From Albidovulum aestuarii (lineage in GTDB: Bacteria; Pseudomonadota; Alphaproteobacteria; Rhodobacterales; Rhodobacteraceae), in NCBI RefSeq assembly GCF_029961185.1, contig NZ_JASBQQ010000006.1, positions 124,001 through 188,000 on the forward strand: a stretch of DNA of 64,000 nt. The letters run 5' to 3'. Below, in pieces: positions 55,870 to 64,000 of the stretch (positions are counted from its first letter, which is position 1; every line of letters begins with the position of its first letter). The translations under genes were made by a program, and so were the position numbers. Below the pieces are notes generated by a model. The model worked only from the letters and a program-made list of their open reading frames with translations, had not been told where the DNA came from and made no database searches.

Positions 55870-58125
55870 TCACTTGCGGCGGCGTTCGACCTTGCGGCGG
55901 GTCTTGCCTGCCTTGATCCGCGCCGCACCGGCCCGGCGGCCGATGGGCTTGCCGCGCCGACCAAGCGCTCCAGCGGCCATCGGCGCGCCCTCAATCTCCA
56001 AAAGTTCCAGCATCAGTCCGCCGGTGACCGGCACCGCCTCGGCCAGCCGCACGGTCACGCGCTGGCCCATGCCGATCACCGTGCCGGTATCGGCGCCCAT
56101 CAGGGTCTGGCTTTTCTGGTCGTAATGGAAGAATTCGCGCCCCAGCGTTCGGATCGGGATGATCCCGTCCGCCCCGGTTTCGTCGAGTTTCACGAAGAGA
56201 CCGAACCGCGCGATGCCGCTGATCCGACCAGTGAATTCGTTGCCGACGCGCTCGGAGAGGTATGAAGCCAGATAGCGGTCGGTCGTGTCGCGTTCGGCCG
56301 CCATCGAACGGCGCTCGGTATCGGAGATATGCTTGGCGGTTTCCTCCAGCATCTCGATATCCTGAGGCGACAGTCCGTCCTCGCCCCAGCTATGGCCGAG
56401 GATCAGCGCCCGGTGCACGATCAGGTCGCTGTAACGCCGGATGGGCGATGTGAAATGCGCGTAGTTCTTCAGCGCGAGCCCAAAATGGCCGAAATTCTCG
56501 GCATTGTAGTAGGCCTGCGTCATAGACCGCAAAGTAGTGATGTTCAGCAGTTCGTCAAAATCGGTGCCCTCGGCCTGCGCCAGAAGCTTGTTCAGATGTT
56601 CCGTCCTGAGGACCTGCCCCTTGGCAAGCGTGAAGCCAGACGCCACCGCGACCTCGCGCAGTGCGTCGAGCTTGTCCGGTGACGGTTCCTCATGCACCCG
56701 GAACAAGAGCGGACGGCGGAGGCGGATCAGTTCCTCGGCGGCAGCGACATTGGCGAGGATCATGAATTCCTCGATCAGCCGGTGCGCATCCAGCCGATCC
56801 TTGAAGGCGACCGACAGGACCTCGCCCTCTTCGTTAAGCACGATCTTGCGTTCGGGCAGATCGAGATCCAGCGGTTGGCGCATTGCGCGAGCGGTCTTCG
56901 TCGCCTCGTAGGCGGCATAGAGAGGGGCAATCATCTCGGGCAGCAACTCAGCGCAGCGCTCGTTCGGGTTTCCGTCCTGCGCGTCTTGCACTTCGGTGTA
57001 GTTCAGGCTGGCAACCGATTTGATCATCGCGCGGGTGAAGCGGTGCGACACCTTCCGCCCTTTGGAATCAAGCTTCATCCAGACGGCCAGAACCGCCCGC
57101 GCGACACCTTCGTGCAGCGAACAGAGGTCACCCGAGAGCCGGTCGGGCAGCATCGGCACGACGCGGTCGGGGAAATAGGTTGAATTGCCACGGTGCCGCG
57201 CCTCGCGGTCAAGGGCCGAACCGGGAGTTACGTAGTGGGCCACATCGGCGATTGCGACCCAGACGATATGGCCTCCCTGATTCTTCGGGTCCTCATCGGG
57301 GTGGGCATAGCATGCGTCATCGTGATCCCGCGCATCGGCCGGGTCGATTGTGACAAACGGCAGGTGCCGCAGATCCTCTCGGTCGCCCAGGGGCGCGGGC
57401 TTCATCGCGTCGGCTTCCTCGATCACCGCATCGGGGAAATCGTCGGGAATGCCGTGTTGGTGGATCGCGATCAGCGACACGGCCCTCGGCGCTGAAGGAT
57501 CGCCGAGCCGTTCGATGATCCGTGCCTTGGGCAGACCCATCCGGCCCTTGGGCCCGGCCTGCTCGGCCTCTACCAGTTCGCCGTCCTTCGCGCCCTGCGT
57601 CGCATCGGCGGCGACCAGCCATTCCTTTTCCGAGCCCTTGTCGATGGGCACGATCCGCCCGCCCTCCGTCGCCTTGCGGAAGATGCCGATGACCTTGTGG
57701 GGGTTCGCGCCGATCTTGCGGATCAGGCGCGCCTCATACTGGTAATCCTCACCCCGGACCTCGTTGACGCGGGCAAGGATGCGGTCGCCTTCGGCCACCG
57801 GCGCGTCAGCCTTGCGCGGGCTGAAGAGGACGCGTGGTTCCGGGCCTTCGCCTTGCCATTCCATTGCCTTGGCGAACTGGTCACCGTTGCGGTCGGGCGG
57901 CAGGATTGTGAGAATCGTGACAGGCGGCAGCTTATCGGGGTCGCGATAGGTCTTGCGGCGGCGCTCCAGCGTGCCTTCCGCCTCCAGCTCTTTCAGCAAG
58001 CGCTTCAGCTCGATCCGGTCGGCGCCTTTGATGCCGAAAGCCTTCGCGATATCACGTTTGGCGGTCAGGCCGGGATTGTCGGCGATCCAGTCGAGTATTT
58101 CGGTTTTGGAGGGGATACGAGCCAT
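55870..58125 (-). CDS. rnr: Ribonuclease R
   Basis: RNase R (751 residues) is a 3'-5' exoribonuclease that degrades structured RNA. An N-terminal helix-turn-helix-like region precedes cold-shock domains, the RNB catalytic domain (TIDPADARDHDDACYA, with the Asp cluster) and a C-terminal S1 domain (GNEFTGRISGIARFGLFVKL). A basic tail (RRGKPIGRRAGAARIKAGK) ends the protein. Length fits RNase R better than RNase II. Confidence 0.94.
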   Translation of the reverse strand: MARIPSKTEILDWIADNPGLTAKRDIAKAFGIKGADRIELKRLLKELEAEGTLERRRKTYRDPDKLPPVTILTILPPDRNGDQFAKAMEWQGEGPEPRVLFSPRKADAPVAEGDRILARVNEVRGEDYQYEARLIRKIGANPHKVIGIFRKATEGGRIVPIDKGSEKEWLVAADATQGAKDGELVEAEQAGPKGRMGLPKARIIERLGDPSAPRAVSLIAIHQHGIPDDFPDAVIEEADAMKPAPLGDREDLRHLPFVTIDPADARDHDDACYAHPDEDPKNQGGHIVWVAIADVAHYVTPGSALDREARHRGNSTYFPDRVVPMLPDRLSGDLCSLHEGVARAVLAVWMKLDSKGRKVSHRFTRAMIKSVASLNYTEVQDAQDGNPNERCAELLPEMIAPLYAAYEATKTARAMRQPLDLDLPERKIVLNEEGEVLSVAFKDRLDAHRLIEEFMILANVAAAEELIRLRRPLLFRVHEEPSPDKLDALREVAVASGFTLAKGQVLRTEHLNKLLAQAEGTDFDELLNITTLRSMTQAYYNAENFGHFGLALKNYAHFTSPIRRYSDLIVHRALILGHSWGEDGLSPQDIEMLEETAKHISDTERRSMAAERDTTDRYLASYLSERVGNEFTGRISGIARFGLFVKLDETGADGIIPIRTLGREFFHYDQKSQTLMGADTGTVIGMGQRVTVRLAEAVPVTGGLMLELLEIEGAPMAAGALGRRGKPIGRRAGAARIKAGKTRRKVERRRK

Positions 58126-58223
58126 GTTGCCTCGCTAGCATGCCGGGAAAGCGCCGTCATGCGGAAAGCTACTCATGACGTTCAACGAAATGCGCAGGGT
58201 GTAACGCGGTCTTCTTGACCAGT

Positions 58224-59372
58224 TCAGGCGAAATAATCCCTGAGGATGCGGGAATAGATCGCCTTCAACTGGCCGATCTGCGCGACCTCAACCCGTTCGT
58301 CGACCTGATGCATGGTCTTGCCGACAAGACCGAATTCGACGACCGGGCAATGATCCTTGACGAAACGCGCGTCTGACGTGCCACCCGATGTTGAAAGTGC
58401 GGGGGTCACCCCGGTCTCGGCCTCAACCGAAACCGCCACCATTCGAACGAAATCACCCGGCGGTGTCAGGAAGCTTTCGCCGGAAACCTCCACGTCGAGG
58501 ATGAAATTCACGCCCGTTTCCGCCTGAACTGCCAACGCATGCTCACGAAGCCGGGTAGCGAGGGTCTCCGACGTATGTGCGTCGTTGAAGCGAATGTTGA
58601 CCCGGGCGATCGCACGGGCCGGGATAACATTGGTCGCAGTATTTCCGGTGTCGATCGTGGTGATGGCGAGGGTCGAGGCATCGAAATGTTCCGTCCCTTC
58701 ATCCAGGGGCTCGGAGGCCAGCCGGTCCATCAGCCGCACCAGTGAGTGCAAGGGGTTCTTCGCGCGGTGCGGATAGGCCGAATGGCCCTGCACGCCTTCG
58801 GCGGTGAAGGTCACCGACATCGAGCCGCGTCGGCCGATTTTCATCATGTCGCCCATTCGCTCCGGGCAGGTCGGCTCCCCAACAAGGCAGACGGACATCG
58901 CCTCGCCCCGCTTTGCCATCCAGTCCAGAAGCGCGAGCGTCCCGTCTTTGCCCGGCCCTTCCTCGTCCCCGGTGATCGTCAGGACAATCGCTCCGTCGGG
59001 CGGTGTGTCGCGCACGAAATCCACGGCCGCCGCGACGAAAGCCGCGACCCCCGATTTCATATCGGTTGCTCCCCGGCCCCAGAGCCAGCCATCGCTGATC
59101 TCGCCCCCGAACGGATCGCACGTCCAGGCGGCGGCATCGCCCACTGGCACAACATCGGTATGACCATTGAAGCCAAAGGTCCGGTTTGCGCCTTGCCGAC
59201 CCCACCGGGCAAAAAGGTTTGGCGTACCGTTCCTGTCAACCCGGTGACAGTCAAATCCGGCATCCGCCAGAAGCTTCTGCAACAGGACCAACGCCCCGCC
59301 TTCCTCGGGCGTAACCGACGGGCATCGGATGAGATCGGCGGTCAGTTGAACGGGGTCAATGTCGGTCGGCAC
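58224..59372 (-). CDS. dapE: Succinyl-diaminopimelate desuccinylase
   Basis: DapE (382 residues) is a di-zinc hydrolase in lysine and peptidoglycan precursor synthesis. [12 protein letters not shown] (metal His), [10 protein letters not shown] (bridging Asp) and [12 protein letters not shown] (catalytic Glu) are intact. I chose a GTG start at 59372 because AAGGAG lies nine bases before it; an ATG at 59390 would include that site in the coding region. Confidence 0.92.
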   Translation of the reverse strand: MPTDIDPVQLTADLIRCPSVTPEEGGALVLLQKLLADAGFDCHRVDRNGTPNLFARWGRQGANRTFGFNGHTDVVPVGDAAAWTCDPFGGEISDGWLWGRGATDMKSGVAAFVAAAVDFVRDTPPDGAIVLTITGDEEGPGKDGTLALLDWMAKRGEAMSVCLVGEPTCPERMGDMMKIGRRGSMSVTFTAEGVQGHSAYPHRAKNPLHSLVRLMDRLASEPLDEGTEHFDASTLAITTIDTGNTATNVIPARAIARVNIRFNDAHTSETLATRLREHALAVQAETGVNFILDVEVSGESFLTPPGDFVRMVAVSVEAETGVTPALSTSGGTSDARFVKDHCPVVEFGLVGKTMHQVDERVEVAQIGQLKAIYSRILRDYFA

Positions 59373-59676
59373 GGGTGAATGCTCCTTCATATGTGCCCTA
59401 GCGATATCCCCTATGCTCCGGGCCTTCAATGCACCCGCTGTGATCCTGCTGCCACCTGATCTCTAATGGCATGAAACCGTTTCAGAAAAGGGATTCACAA
59501 CTGCCCGCCTATCAGCCATAATGACCGCCACAACAAAGACCCGAGGCAGGGCAGACGCGACCGGGGCGGCAAACGCTCCGGACAGAGCAGGCAACCAGAC
59601 CGGGACCAGCCCGCTTTTTTGCGTATGCCGATTTCGTGGGGCAGGAGGCAGGCATGAGGTCCGTGGAGCTGGCTGG
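59373..59676. other. Intergenic region between dapE and the Hint protein gene
   Basis: This 304-base divergent control region holds no clear gene. An eight-codon ORF at 59654-59680 (MRSVELAG) with a GGAGG site overlaps the ATG of the next gene (ATGA), which may give coupled initiation. A small GAAACCGTTTC dyad lies near 59472. Confidence 0.35.
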
Positions 59677-60762
59677 ATGAGCTGGCGCGCACTTCGCAAC
59701 AACGACGGTACGATCCATACCCCCTGTTCGGGCGAGGTTCCCGGCTGCCTTGGCTGGGGCACGCTGGTGATGGAGATCAATCTCGCCGCGCTGGCCCGGT
59801 CGCGTACGCCACTGATCCGCCTCACGCCACGGCGCGAACCGGAACACATCTTTGCGCTGGAACGTACGCCGGATGGCCGACTGCAGCTCTTGCGGCGTCA
59901 TGGCGGAGAGGTTGGGCATCTTTCGATCGGTCTCGGGCGTGAACCATCGATGGGTACGCTGCGGCTGTCCTATCACTGGGATCACCATCGCGGCGTCAGC
60001 CTCATGACGGCCGAGAACCTGTCGAAGGGCACCATTCGACAGCAGGAGGCGTCGCATGCGCTGCCGCTTCTCGATGAGGAGATCGCCGCGCTCTTTGGCG
60101 GCGGCGGGGACAGCCATCTGCATCCGGCGCTCGACTGGATCGGGCTGGCCGATCATTGGCAGATCGTCGGCCCGATGCCGGGTCTTGCGGCGAGCACGTT
60201 GGTTGAGACCGTGAACGGGTCCTGCCCCGTCGCGATGCTGCGGCCCGGCGACATGGTATTGACCGCCGATGATGGGTCGATGCCTGTACTTTGGCAGGGT
60301 CGCGTGTCGGTTCCGGCCATCGGCAGTTTCCGCCCGGTTCGCATTCTTGCGCCCTGTTTCGGACTTGCGCGCGACATGGTGGTTCTGCCGGGTCAGCGCC
60401 TTGCCCTGTCGGGCGCCGATGTCGAGTACCATTTCGGCGAGGAAGAGGTGCTGATCGAGGCGCGTCATCTGGCCAACGGCCAGACCGGGGTTTGGGAGCC
60501 CGAAGCCGAAGTGACCGCCTGCCACGGCGTGCTGTTCGATCGCCACGCCCTGATCCGCGCCGACGGGCTTTGGACGGAAAGCCTCTATTTGGGGCGCATC
60601 GCCCGCAATCCCGATCTCGCCCGGTCTATTGCGCCGGGTGCGCTGGTGGAAACCGGGAGTTTGCCGATCCATACCGGTCCTGCGCGGAGGGAGCTGATGG
60701 ACTACGAGGCGCTCGCATTGATGCTGTCGATGCTGAACAGCCGCTCGGTGGTTGCGGCCTGA
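59677..60762 (+). CDS. Hint-domain protein without the nucleophile Cys
   Basis: This 361-residue protein has an N-terminal region of about 165 residues, unrecognised (MSWRALRNNDGTIHTP and on), and a Hint_2-type domain from about 169 to 340: TLVETVNGSCPVAMLRPGD, MVVLPGQRLALSG and HGVLFDRHALIRADGLWTES. In autoprocessing Hint proteins the domain begins with Cys in a CF..GT context; here that stretch is GLAAST, so the nucleophile is Gly169. Self-cleavage is therefore unlikely. Start: ATG with GGAG eight bases upstream. Confidence 0.75.
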   Translation: MSWRALRNNDGTIHTPCSGEVPGCLGWGTLVMEINLAALARSRTPLIRLTPRREPEHIFALERTPDGRLQLLRRHGGEVGHLSIGLGREPSMGTLRLSYHWDHHRGVSLMTAENLSKGTIRQQEASHALPLLDEEIAALFGGGGDSHLHPALDWIGLADHWQIVGPMPGLAASTLVETVNGSCPVAMLRPGDMVLTADDGSMPVLWQGRVSVPAIGSFRPVRILAPCFGLARDMVVLPGQRLALSGADVEYHFGEEEVLIEARHLANGQTGVWEPEAEVTACHGVLFDRHALIRADGLWTESLYLGRIARNPDLARSIAPGALVETGSLPIHTGPARRELMDYEALALMLSMLNSRSVVAA

Positions 60763-60765
60763 TTC

Positions 60766-61821
60766 TCAATAGTCGTGGACATGTTCCAGACGCGCCTGGC
60801 CAGAGGTCAGCGTGCGGAGCGTCGGCCCAAGGTCGCTGACCGCGATCAGCAGCAGATGGCGGTAGTCATCGTGCCCCTGCCGCGCCATGGAGGCGAGTGC
60901 GCCGGGCCAGTCCGGATTGCCGGAAAGAACCGTCATCAATACGTCGTCATTGCCAGCGATTTCGACCATTTCCGCCCCACGCGATGCGAGGTTTTGCAGG
61001 ATCAGCGTATAGGCGCGGTAGCGGTCGGTCTCGATCTCAACGCCCTCGGGCCGGGCACCGATCAGTGTGACGCCGGGCACCTCCGCCAACGTCTCGGGTG
61101 ACAGCCCCTCGACAATGCTGCGCAGCCGCAGCTCATCGTGGCCGACGCCCTCAACCGCCGCCGCGATGACGCGGGCATAGGCCGCCTTCACCCGGTATTC
61201 GAGGCCAAGGGCGAAGGCCCGCTCGCGGTCGCGGAAGGCCGCAGTCCGTGCGGCATCCAACGCCGCCGCATCAGATGTGAAATCCCATCGATACCAGGGC
61301 ACCTGACTGAGAAACGTCGCATAGTCTGACGCCTGCCGGGCGGAAAGCGTATCGAGCGGTGCATGGTCCGGCCCGCGCAGCCAGACCGCAAGCCGTCCGA
61401 GGGTTTCCTCATAGGCCGCCTTGGCCAGCATTTCGGCAGTGAAGCTGACGCCGATGGTATAGACCATCTGCTTGGTCTCGACCGGGAAGCCACCGTGATT
61501 GCCCGAGGCCGCCGACAGATCGCAAAGCGAGGACCAGAAGCCCCGGATCGAGGCGAGAAAGCCGAAATCCTGCGGATCGTCTTTGGCGATGACGGCGGCA
61601 TAATCCTCATAGGCATGGACGATATGCCATTCCGGGTAGGTCAGAAGCGTCCGCGATTCCGGACGCTGCCAGTCCGGCGCGGTTATGATCGGGCTATACG
61701 TGTCAGCGACCGTCGTGCCGCGGCAGGCGGTTTCGATCCAGAGAACCGGGGCGAGGAGGACAAGCACCAGCAGCAAAACTGCCAGCAGCCCCCGTTTCAG
61801 CCAGCGCCAGAGGAACCGCAT
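60766..61821 (-). CDS. Hypothetical membrane-anchored protein
   Basis: This 351-residue protein has one N-terminal membrane helix (GLLAVLLLVLVLLAPVLW) and a soluble, presumably periplasmic domain with a conserved-looking RTLLTYPEWHIVHAYEDYAAV segment. I do not recognise an enzymatic motif. It is the third gene of a three-gene unit with the membrane protein and FAD oxidase upstream; its ATG overlaps the stop of the middle gene. Confidence 0.65.
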   Translation of the reverse strand: MRFLWRWLKRGLLAVLLLVLVLLAPVLWIETACRGTTVADTYSPIITAPDWQRPESRTLLTYPEWHIVHAYEDYAAVIAKDDPQDFGFLASIRGFWSSLCDLSAASGNHGGFPVETKQMVYTIGVSFTAEMLAKAAYEETLGRLAVWLRGPDHAPLDTLSARQASDYATFLSQVPWYRWDFTSDAAALDAARTAAFRDRERAFALGLEYRVKAAYARVIAAAVEGVGHDELRLRSIVEGLSPETLAEVPGVTLIGARPEGVEIETDRYRAYTLILQNLASRGAEMVEIAGNDDVLMTVLSGNPDWPGALASMARQGHDDYRHLLLIAVSDLGPTLRTLTSGQARLEHVHDY

Positions 61822-62237
61822 CAGGCCCGCCGGAACTTGAGGCCGGACAGGAACGCCACGCCACCCAGCACAATATGCGGCGTATTGGCCGCGATCTTGA
61901 AGCCGAACGAAAGGTCTTGCACGCCCCAGCGCCAGATACCGAGGTCAAGATATCCCGATCCCGTCGCGAGCCCGAGCAACCCGTCACCAAGATAGATCGC
62001 GCCGAAGGCGATGAGGTAGAAGACCGCCGCCCGCCGCGACAGGATCGCACCGAGGAAAGCCCAGAGGGCAGAGCCGAGATGCAGAAGGTCGTCAGCGATG
62101 TCGAGTTCGAAGACGCCGCAGATCAACCCCTGATCGTCCTTGAAACCGGGGATATAGTTCAGCCCCGCCACGAAGGCGAGGATCACGAAGTAGCCCAGCG
62201 CGATCTTCTGCGGCGTGGTCATCGGTTTCTTCAGCAT
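61821..62237 (-). CDS. Small multi-pass membrane protein of the FAD-oxidase operon
   Basis: This 138-residue protein has about four hydrophobic segments (IALGYFVILAFVAGLNYI, a helix near 55-70, YLIAFGAIYLGDGLLGLA and a C-terminal one). A His and Asp pair in IADDLLHLGSALWAF looks similar to DUF4383-type proteins. It starts two bases after the FAD oxidase stop. Function unknown. Confidence 0.6.
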   Translation of the reverse strand: MLKKPMTTPQKIALGYFVILAFVAGLNYIPGFKDDQGLICGVFELDIADDLLHLGSALWAFLGAILSRRAAVFYLIAFGAIYLGDGLLGLATGSGYLDLGIWRWGVQDLSFGFKIAANTPHIVLGGVAFLSGLKFRRA

Positions 62238-62239
62238 GA

Positions 62240-63727
62240 TCAGAGCATCCCCATATAACGGTCCCACAGCGCGTTCCGAAGCACCAGCCCCGGATCGGCC
62301 GCCCGTTTCGCCGCGACAAACTCATGCGAGCGGGCATACCCGGCGGTGAACTGGTCGGGCCGCGCATGGGGCCTGTAGGGCAGGTAATAGGTGCCGCCCA
62401 AGGCGATCACCCGGTCGATCAGTGCCTCGGTCATCCGCGCCATGTCTGCCTCGGCACGATTGGTCATTTCCTGACTGAAGAGCATCACGGCAGCGATACG
62501 AGGACCGGGCGCAAAGGCGAGAATGCTGTCGGTGTCAGGCTCCAGCCAGCGCAGGGTCACGTTCAGCAGTTCCTGATACGATCCCGGGATCACCTCGCGG
62601 CAGGCGGTCAGGAAATCGGCGAACCGCTCGGGCGGTACGAAATATTCGTGCAGGATGTCGGTGCGGTTTGGATCACGGTCATCAAGCGTGATGACCGGTT
62701 CGTTCAGCAGCGAATTGCGGGTGACCGCTCCGCCGCCGACCATCGGGCCAAGATCGGTTTCCGTCCACCAGCGCCAGCGTTTCACCCGTTCCCGCCCCAG
62801 CTGGGCGCGGAAGATGTGGCGCGACGCTTTCGAGATGAAGCCCGAGGTCGAGGCAGGCGGCAGGTCCGACTGGTCGGCAGACGGGCAGTAGGTGATCATC
62901 AGCGCGTCTTCGAAGAACCGTGCCCGGTCGACGTTCAGGCGGCCATAGGCCATGTTGACCGTGCCGTCTTTCACGGCGGCGGCGAAGGCCGACCCGAATG
63001 CCTCGCCCGGCATTTCCTGAAAGACCGGATCAAGGCGCAGGTTCGGCGCCATTTCGACCTCGAGCTCGGTGATCAGGCCGATGAGCCCATAGCCGCCCAT
63101 CGCCGCGCGGAAGAGGTTTGCGTTCTCGTCGCGCGCGGCGCGGATCAGCGAGCCGTCGGGCCTCACCATCGTAACCGCACGCACAGTCGACCCCATCGGC
63201 CCCAAGGGCGCGGGCCAGCCATGGGCATTGACCGAGAATGTCGCGGCAACGCCGAAATCGTGGTTCGACTGCATGACCTTCGGCGAAAATCCGACAGGAT
63301 CGAGTGCTGCAATGACCTCAGACCAGCGCGCCCCGGCATGGACGCGATAAACCCCCGATCCCGTGTCCGGCTCCACCATGGCATTGCGGAAGGTCACCGC
63401 ATGGCCACCAATTGGGATCGCCTGTGCGCCCATCGAATGCCGCGCGGCACCGATATTGACCGGACGGCCCGCGGCGGCGGCTTCCTTCAACTCGGCGCGC
63501 AGTCGTGCCACCAGATCCTCACCCGGGTTCTCTTCCATCACCAGATGCCGGTGCACTGGTGTTTTCGAGAGAAGCGAGGCGTCGTTGAGTATCGTTTCGC
63601 CGCCCTTGGGGGCCATCACCCCGGCGCCCTCGAGCACTGGCAGGCGTGACGCGAGCTCCGTTGTCGCCCAGCCCCCCAAGGCCGCACCGCCCAGAAGCAG
63701 GGCACCGCGCCGCGTCAATCCCGCCAT
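62240..63727 (-). CDS. Tat-exported FAD-linked oxidase (PCMH/VAO family)
   Basis: This 495-residue flavoenzyme has a Tat-like leader (LTRRGALLLGGAALGG) and an FAD-binding PCMH domain (PVNIGAARHSMGAQAIP, then NAHGWPAPLGPMGSTVRAV). The C-terminal half resembles alditol or arabinonolactone oxidases. The substrate is unknown. It heads an operon with two membrane proteins, consistent with an electron path to or through the membrane, and follows the exonuclease III gene by 95 bases. Confidence 0.8.
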   Translation of the reverse strand: MAGLTRRGALLLGGAALGGWATTELASRLPVLEGAGVMAPKGGETILNDASLLSKTPVHRHLVMEENPGEDLVARLRAELKEAAAAGRPVNIGAARHSMGAQAIPIGGHAVTFRNAMVEPDTGSGVYRVHAGARWSEVIAALDPVGFSPKVMQSNHDFGVAATFSVNAHGWPAPLGPMGSTVRAVTMVRPDGSLIRAARDENANLFRAAMGGYGLIGLITELEVEMAPNLRLDPVFQEMPGEAFGSAFAAAVKDGTVNMAYGRLNVDRARFFEDALMITYCPSADQSDLPPASTSGFISKASRHIFRAQLGRERVKRWRWWTETDLGPMVGGGAVTRNSLLNEPVITLDDRDPNRTDILHEYFVPPERFADFLTACREVIPGSYQELLNVTLRWLEPDTDSILAFAPGPRIAAVMLFSQEMTNRAEADMARMTEALIDRVIALGGTYYLPYRPHARPDQFTAGYARSHEFVAAKRAADPGLVLRNALWDRYMGML

Positions 63728-63822
63728 GATCTCCTCCCTCCGGGTCGGATCCTATTCAGAGGATGACTTGGGCCTTTGTAAGGCCGACGCACAGTCGGGT
63801 ATTCCCCACCTGCGATCCGGTG

Positions 63823-64000
63823 TCAGAGGTCGAAGGTCGCGAAAACCGGCGCGTGATCCGAAGGCTGTTCCCAGCCCCGGACATGGCGCAGCACCCGGCT
63901 GCCATGCGCTGCATTGGAGATATCTGGCGTTGCCCAGACATGATCCAGCCTGCGGCCCTTGTCGGCCGCATCCCAGTCGGGCGAACGATAGGACCACCAG
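63823..64000 (-). CDS. xthA: Exodeoxyribonuclease III, C-terminal part (partial)
   Basis: The last 58 codons are in the window; the gene continues past the right edge. WWSYRSPDWDAADKGRRLDH and the final SDHAPVFATFDL, with the catalytic Asp-His pair, are characteristic of ExoIII-type AP endonucleases in base excision repair. The gene ends at 63823. Confidence 0.88.
   Translation of the reverse strand, partial: WWSYRSPDWDAADKGRRLDHVWATPDISNAAHGSRVLRHVRGWEQPSDHAPVFATFDL

Noticed and set aside
59654-59680. Eight-codon ORF overlapping the Hint gene start
   Set aside because: Although it has a GGAGG site and an ATGA junction, it is too short to separate from chance; the Hint gene has its own GGAG site.

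Overview
The window reads as chromosomal DNA of a denitrifying alphaproteobacterium of the Rhodobacteraceae (Paracoccus/Rhodobacter-like). The evidence is the GC-rich codon use, the nirI-nirX plus norCBQDEF arrangement, the separate F0 operon atpI-B-E-X-F with a b' subunit, the rsfS-rlmH...gpmI-envC-ctpA-rppH order, and many short head-to-tail gene overlaps. Species cannot be named from the sequence alone.

Layout. 1-8.7 kb is denitrification: the 5' end of a divergent gene (probably nirS), then nirI-nirX, then the six-gene nitric oxide reductase operon norCBQDEF. Both + strand units start behind an FNR/NNR-type box (TTGAC-N4-GTTAA). A Crp/Fnr regulator (NnrR type) lies convergent at 8.9-9.65 kb, behind a block of hairpins and a nested inverted repeat. 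9.7-20.8 kb is housekeeping: a lytic transglycosylase lipoprotein, a DMT exporter, tRNA-Pro(CGG), an MscS channel, rsfS, rlmH, a LysE exporter, gpmI, envC, ctpA, rppH and a large membrane protein resembling GT-C glycosyltransferases.

21-33 kb is catabolic: two LysR regulators around a dimethylargininase-like amidinohydrolase; a five-gene, translationally coupled sugar-acid operon resembling the De Ley-Doudoroff galactose route (IlvD/Edd dehydratase, SDR, dgoK, dgoA, gluconolactonase); and the homogentisate (tyrosine) operon hmgA-maiA-fahA with a divergent MarR regulator. 33-42.5 kb is a regulated peptide-type ABC import operon that ends in an amidohydrolase and a C69-family hydrolase. This last enzyme carries Ser instead of Cys at the expected N-terminal nucleophile position. 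I regard this unit as the most interesting uncharacterised system in the window.

42.5-64 kb holds a CDGSH-ferredoxin-CDGSH protein, uvrB, one AT-richer membrane-protein gene that looks acquired, a SULT-like sulfotransferase, the F0 ATP synthase operon with a strong terminator, two DMT exporters with ArsR and LysR regulators, a small secreted protein, a MltB-type transglycosylase, RNase R, dapE, a Hint-domain protein lacking its nucleophile Cys, a three-gene FAD-oxidase operon, and the 3' end of an exodeoxyribonuclease III gene. I saw no CRISPR array, prophage, insertion sequence, rRNA or replication origin.
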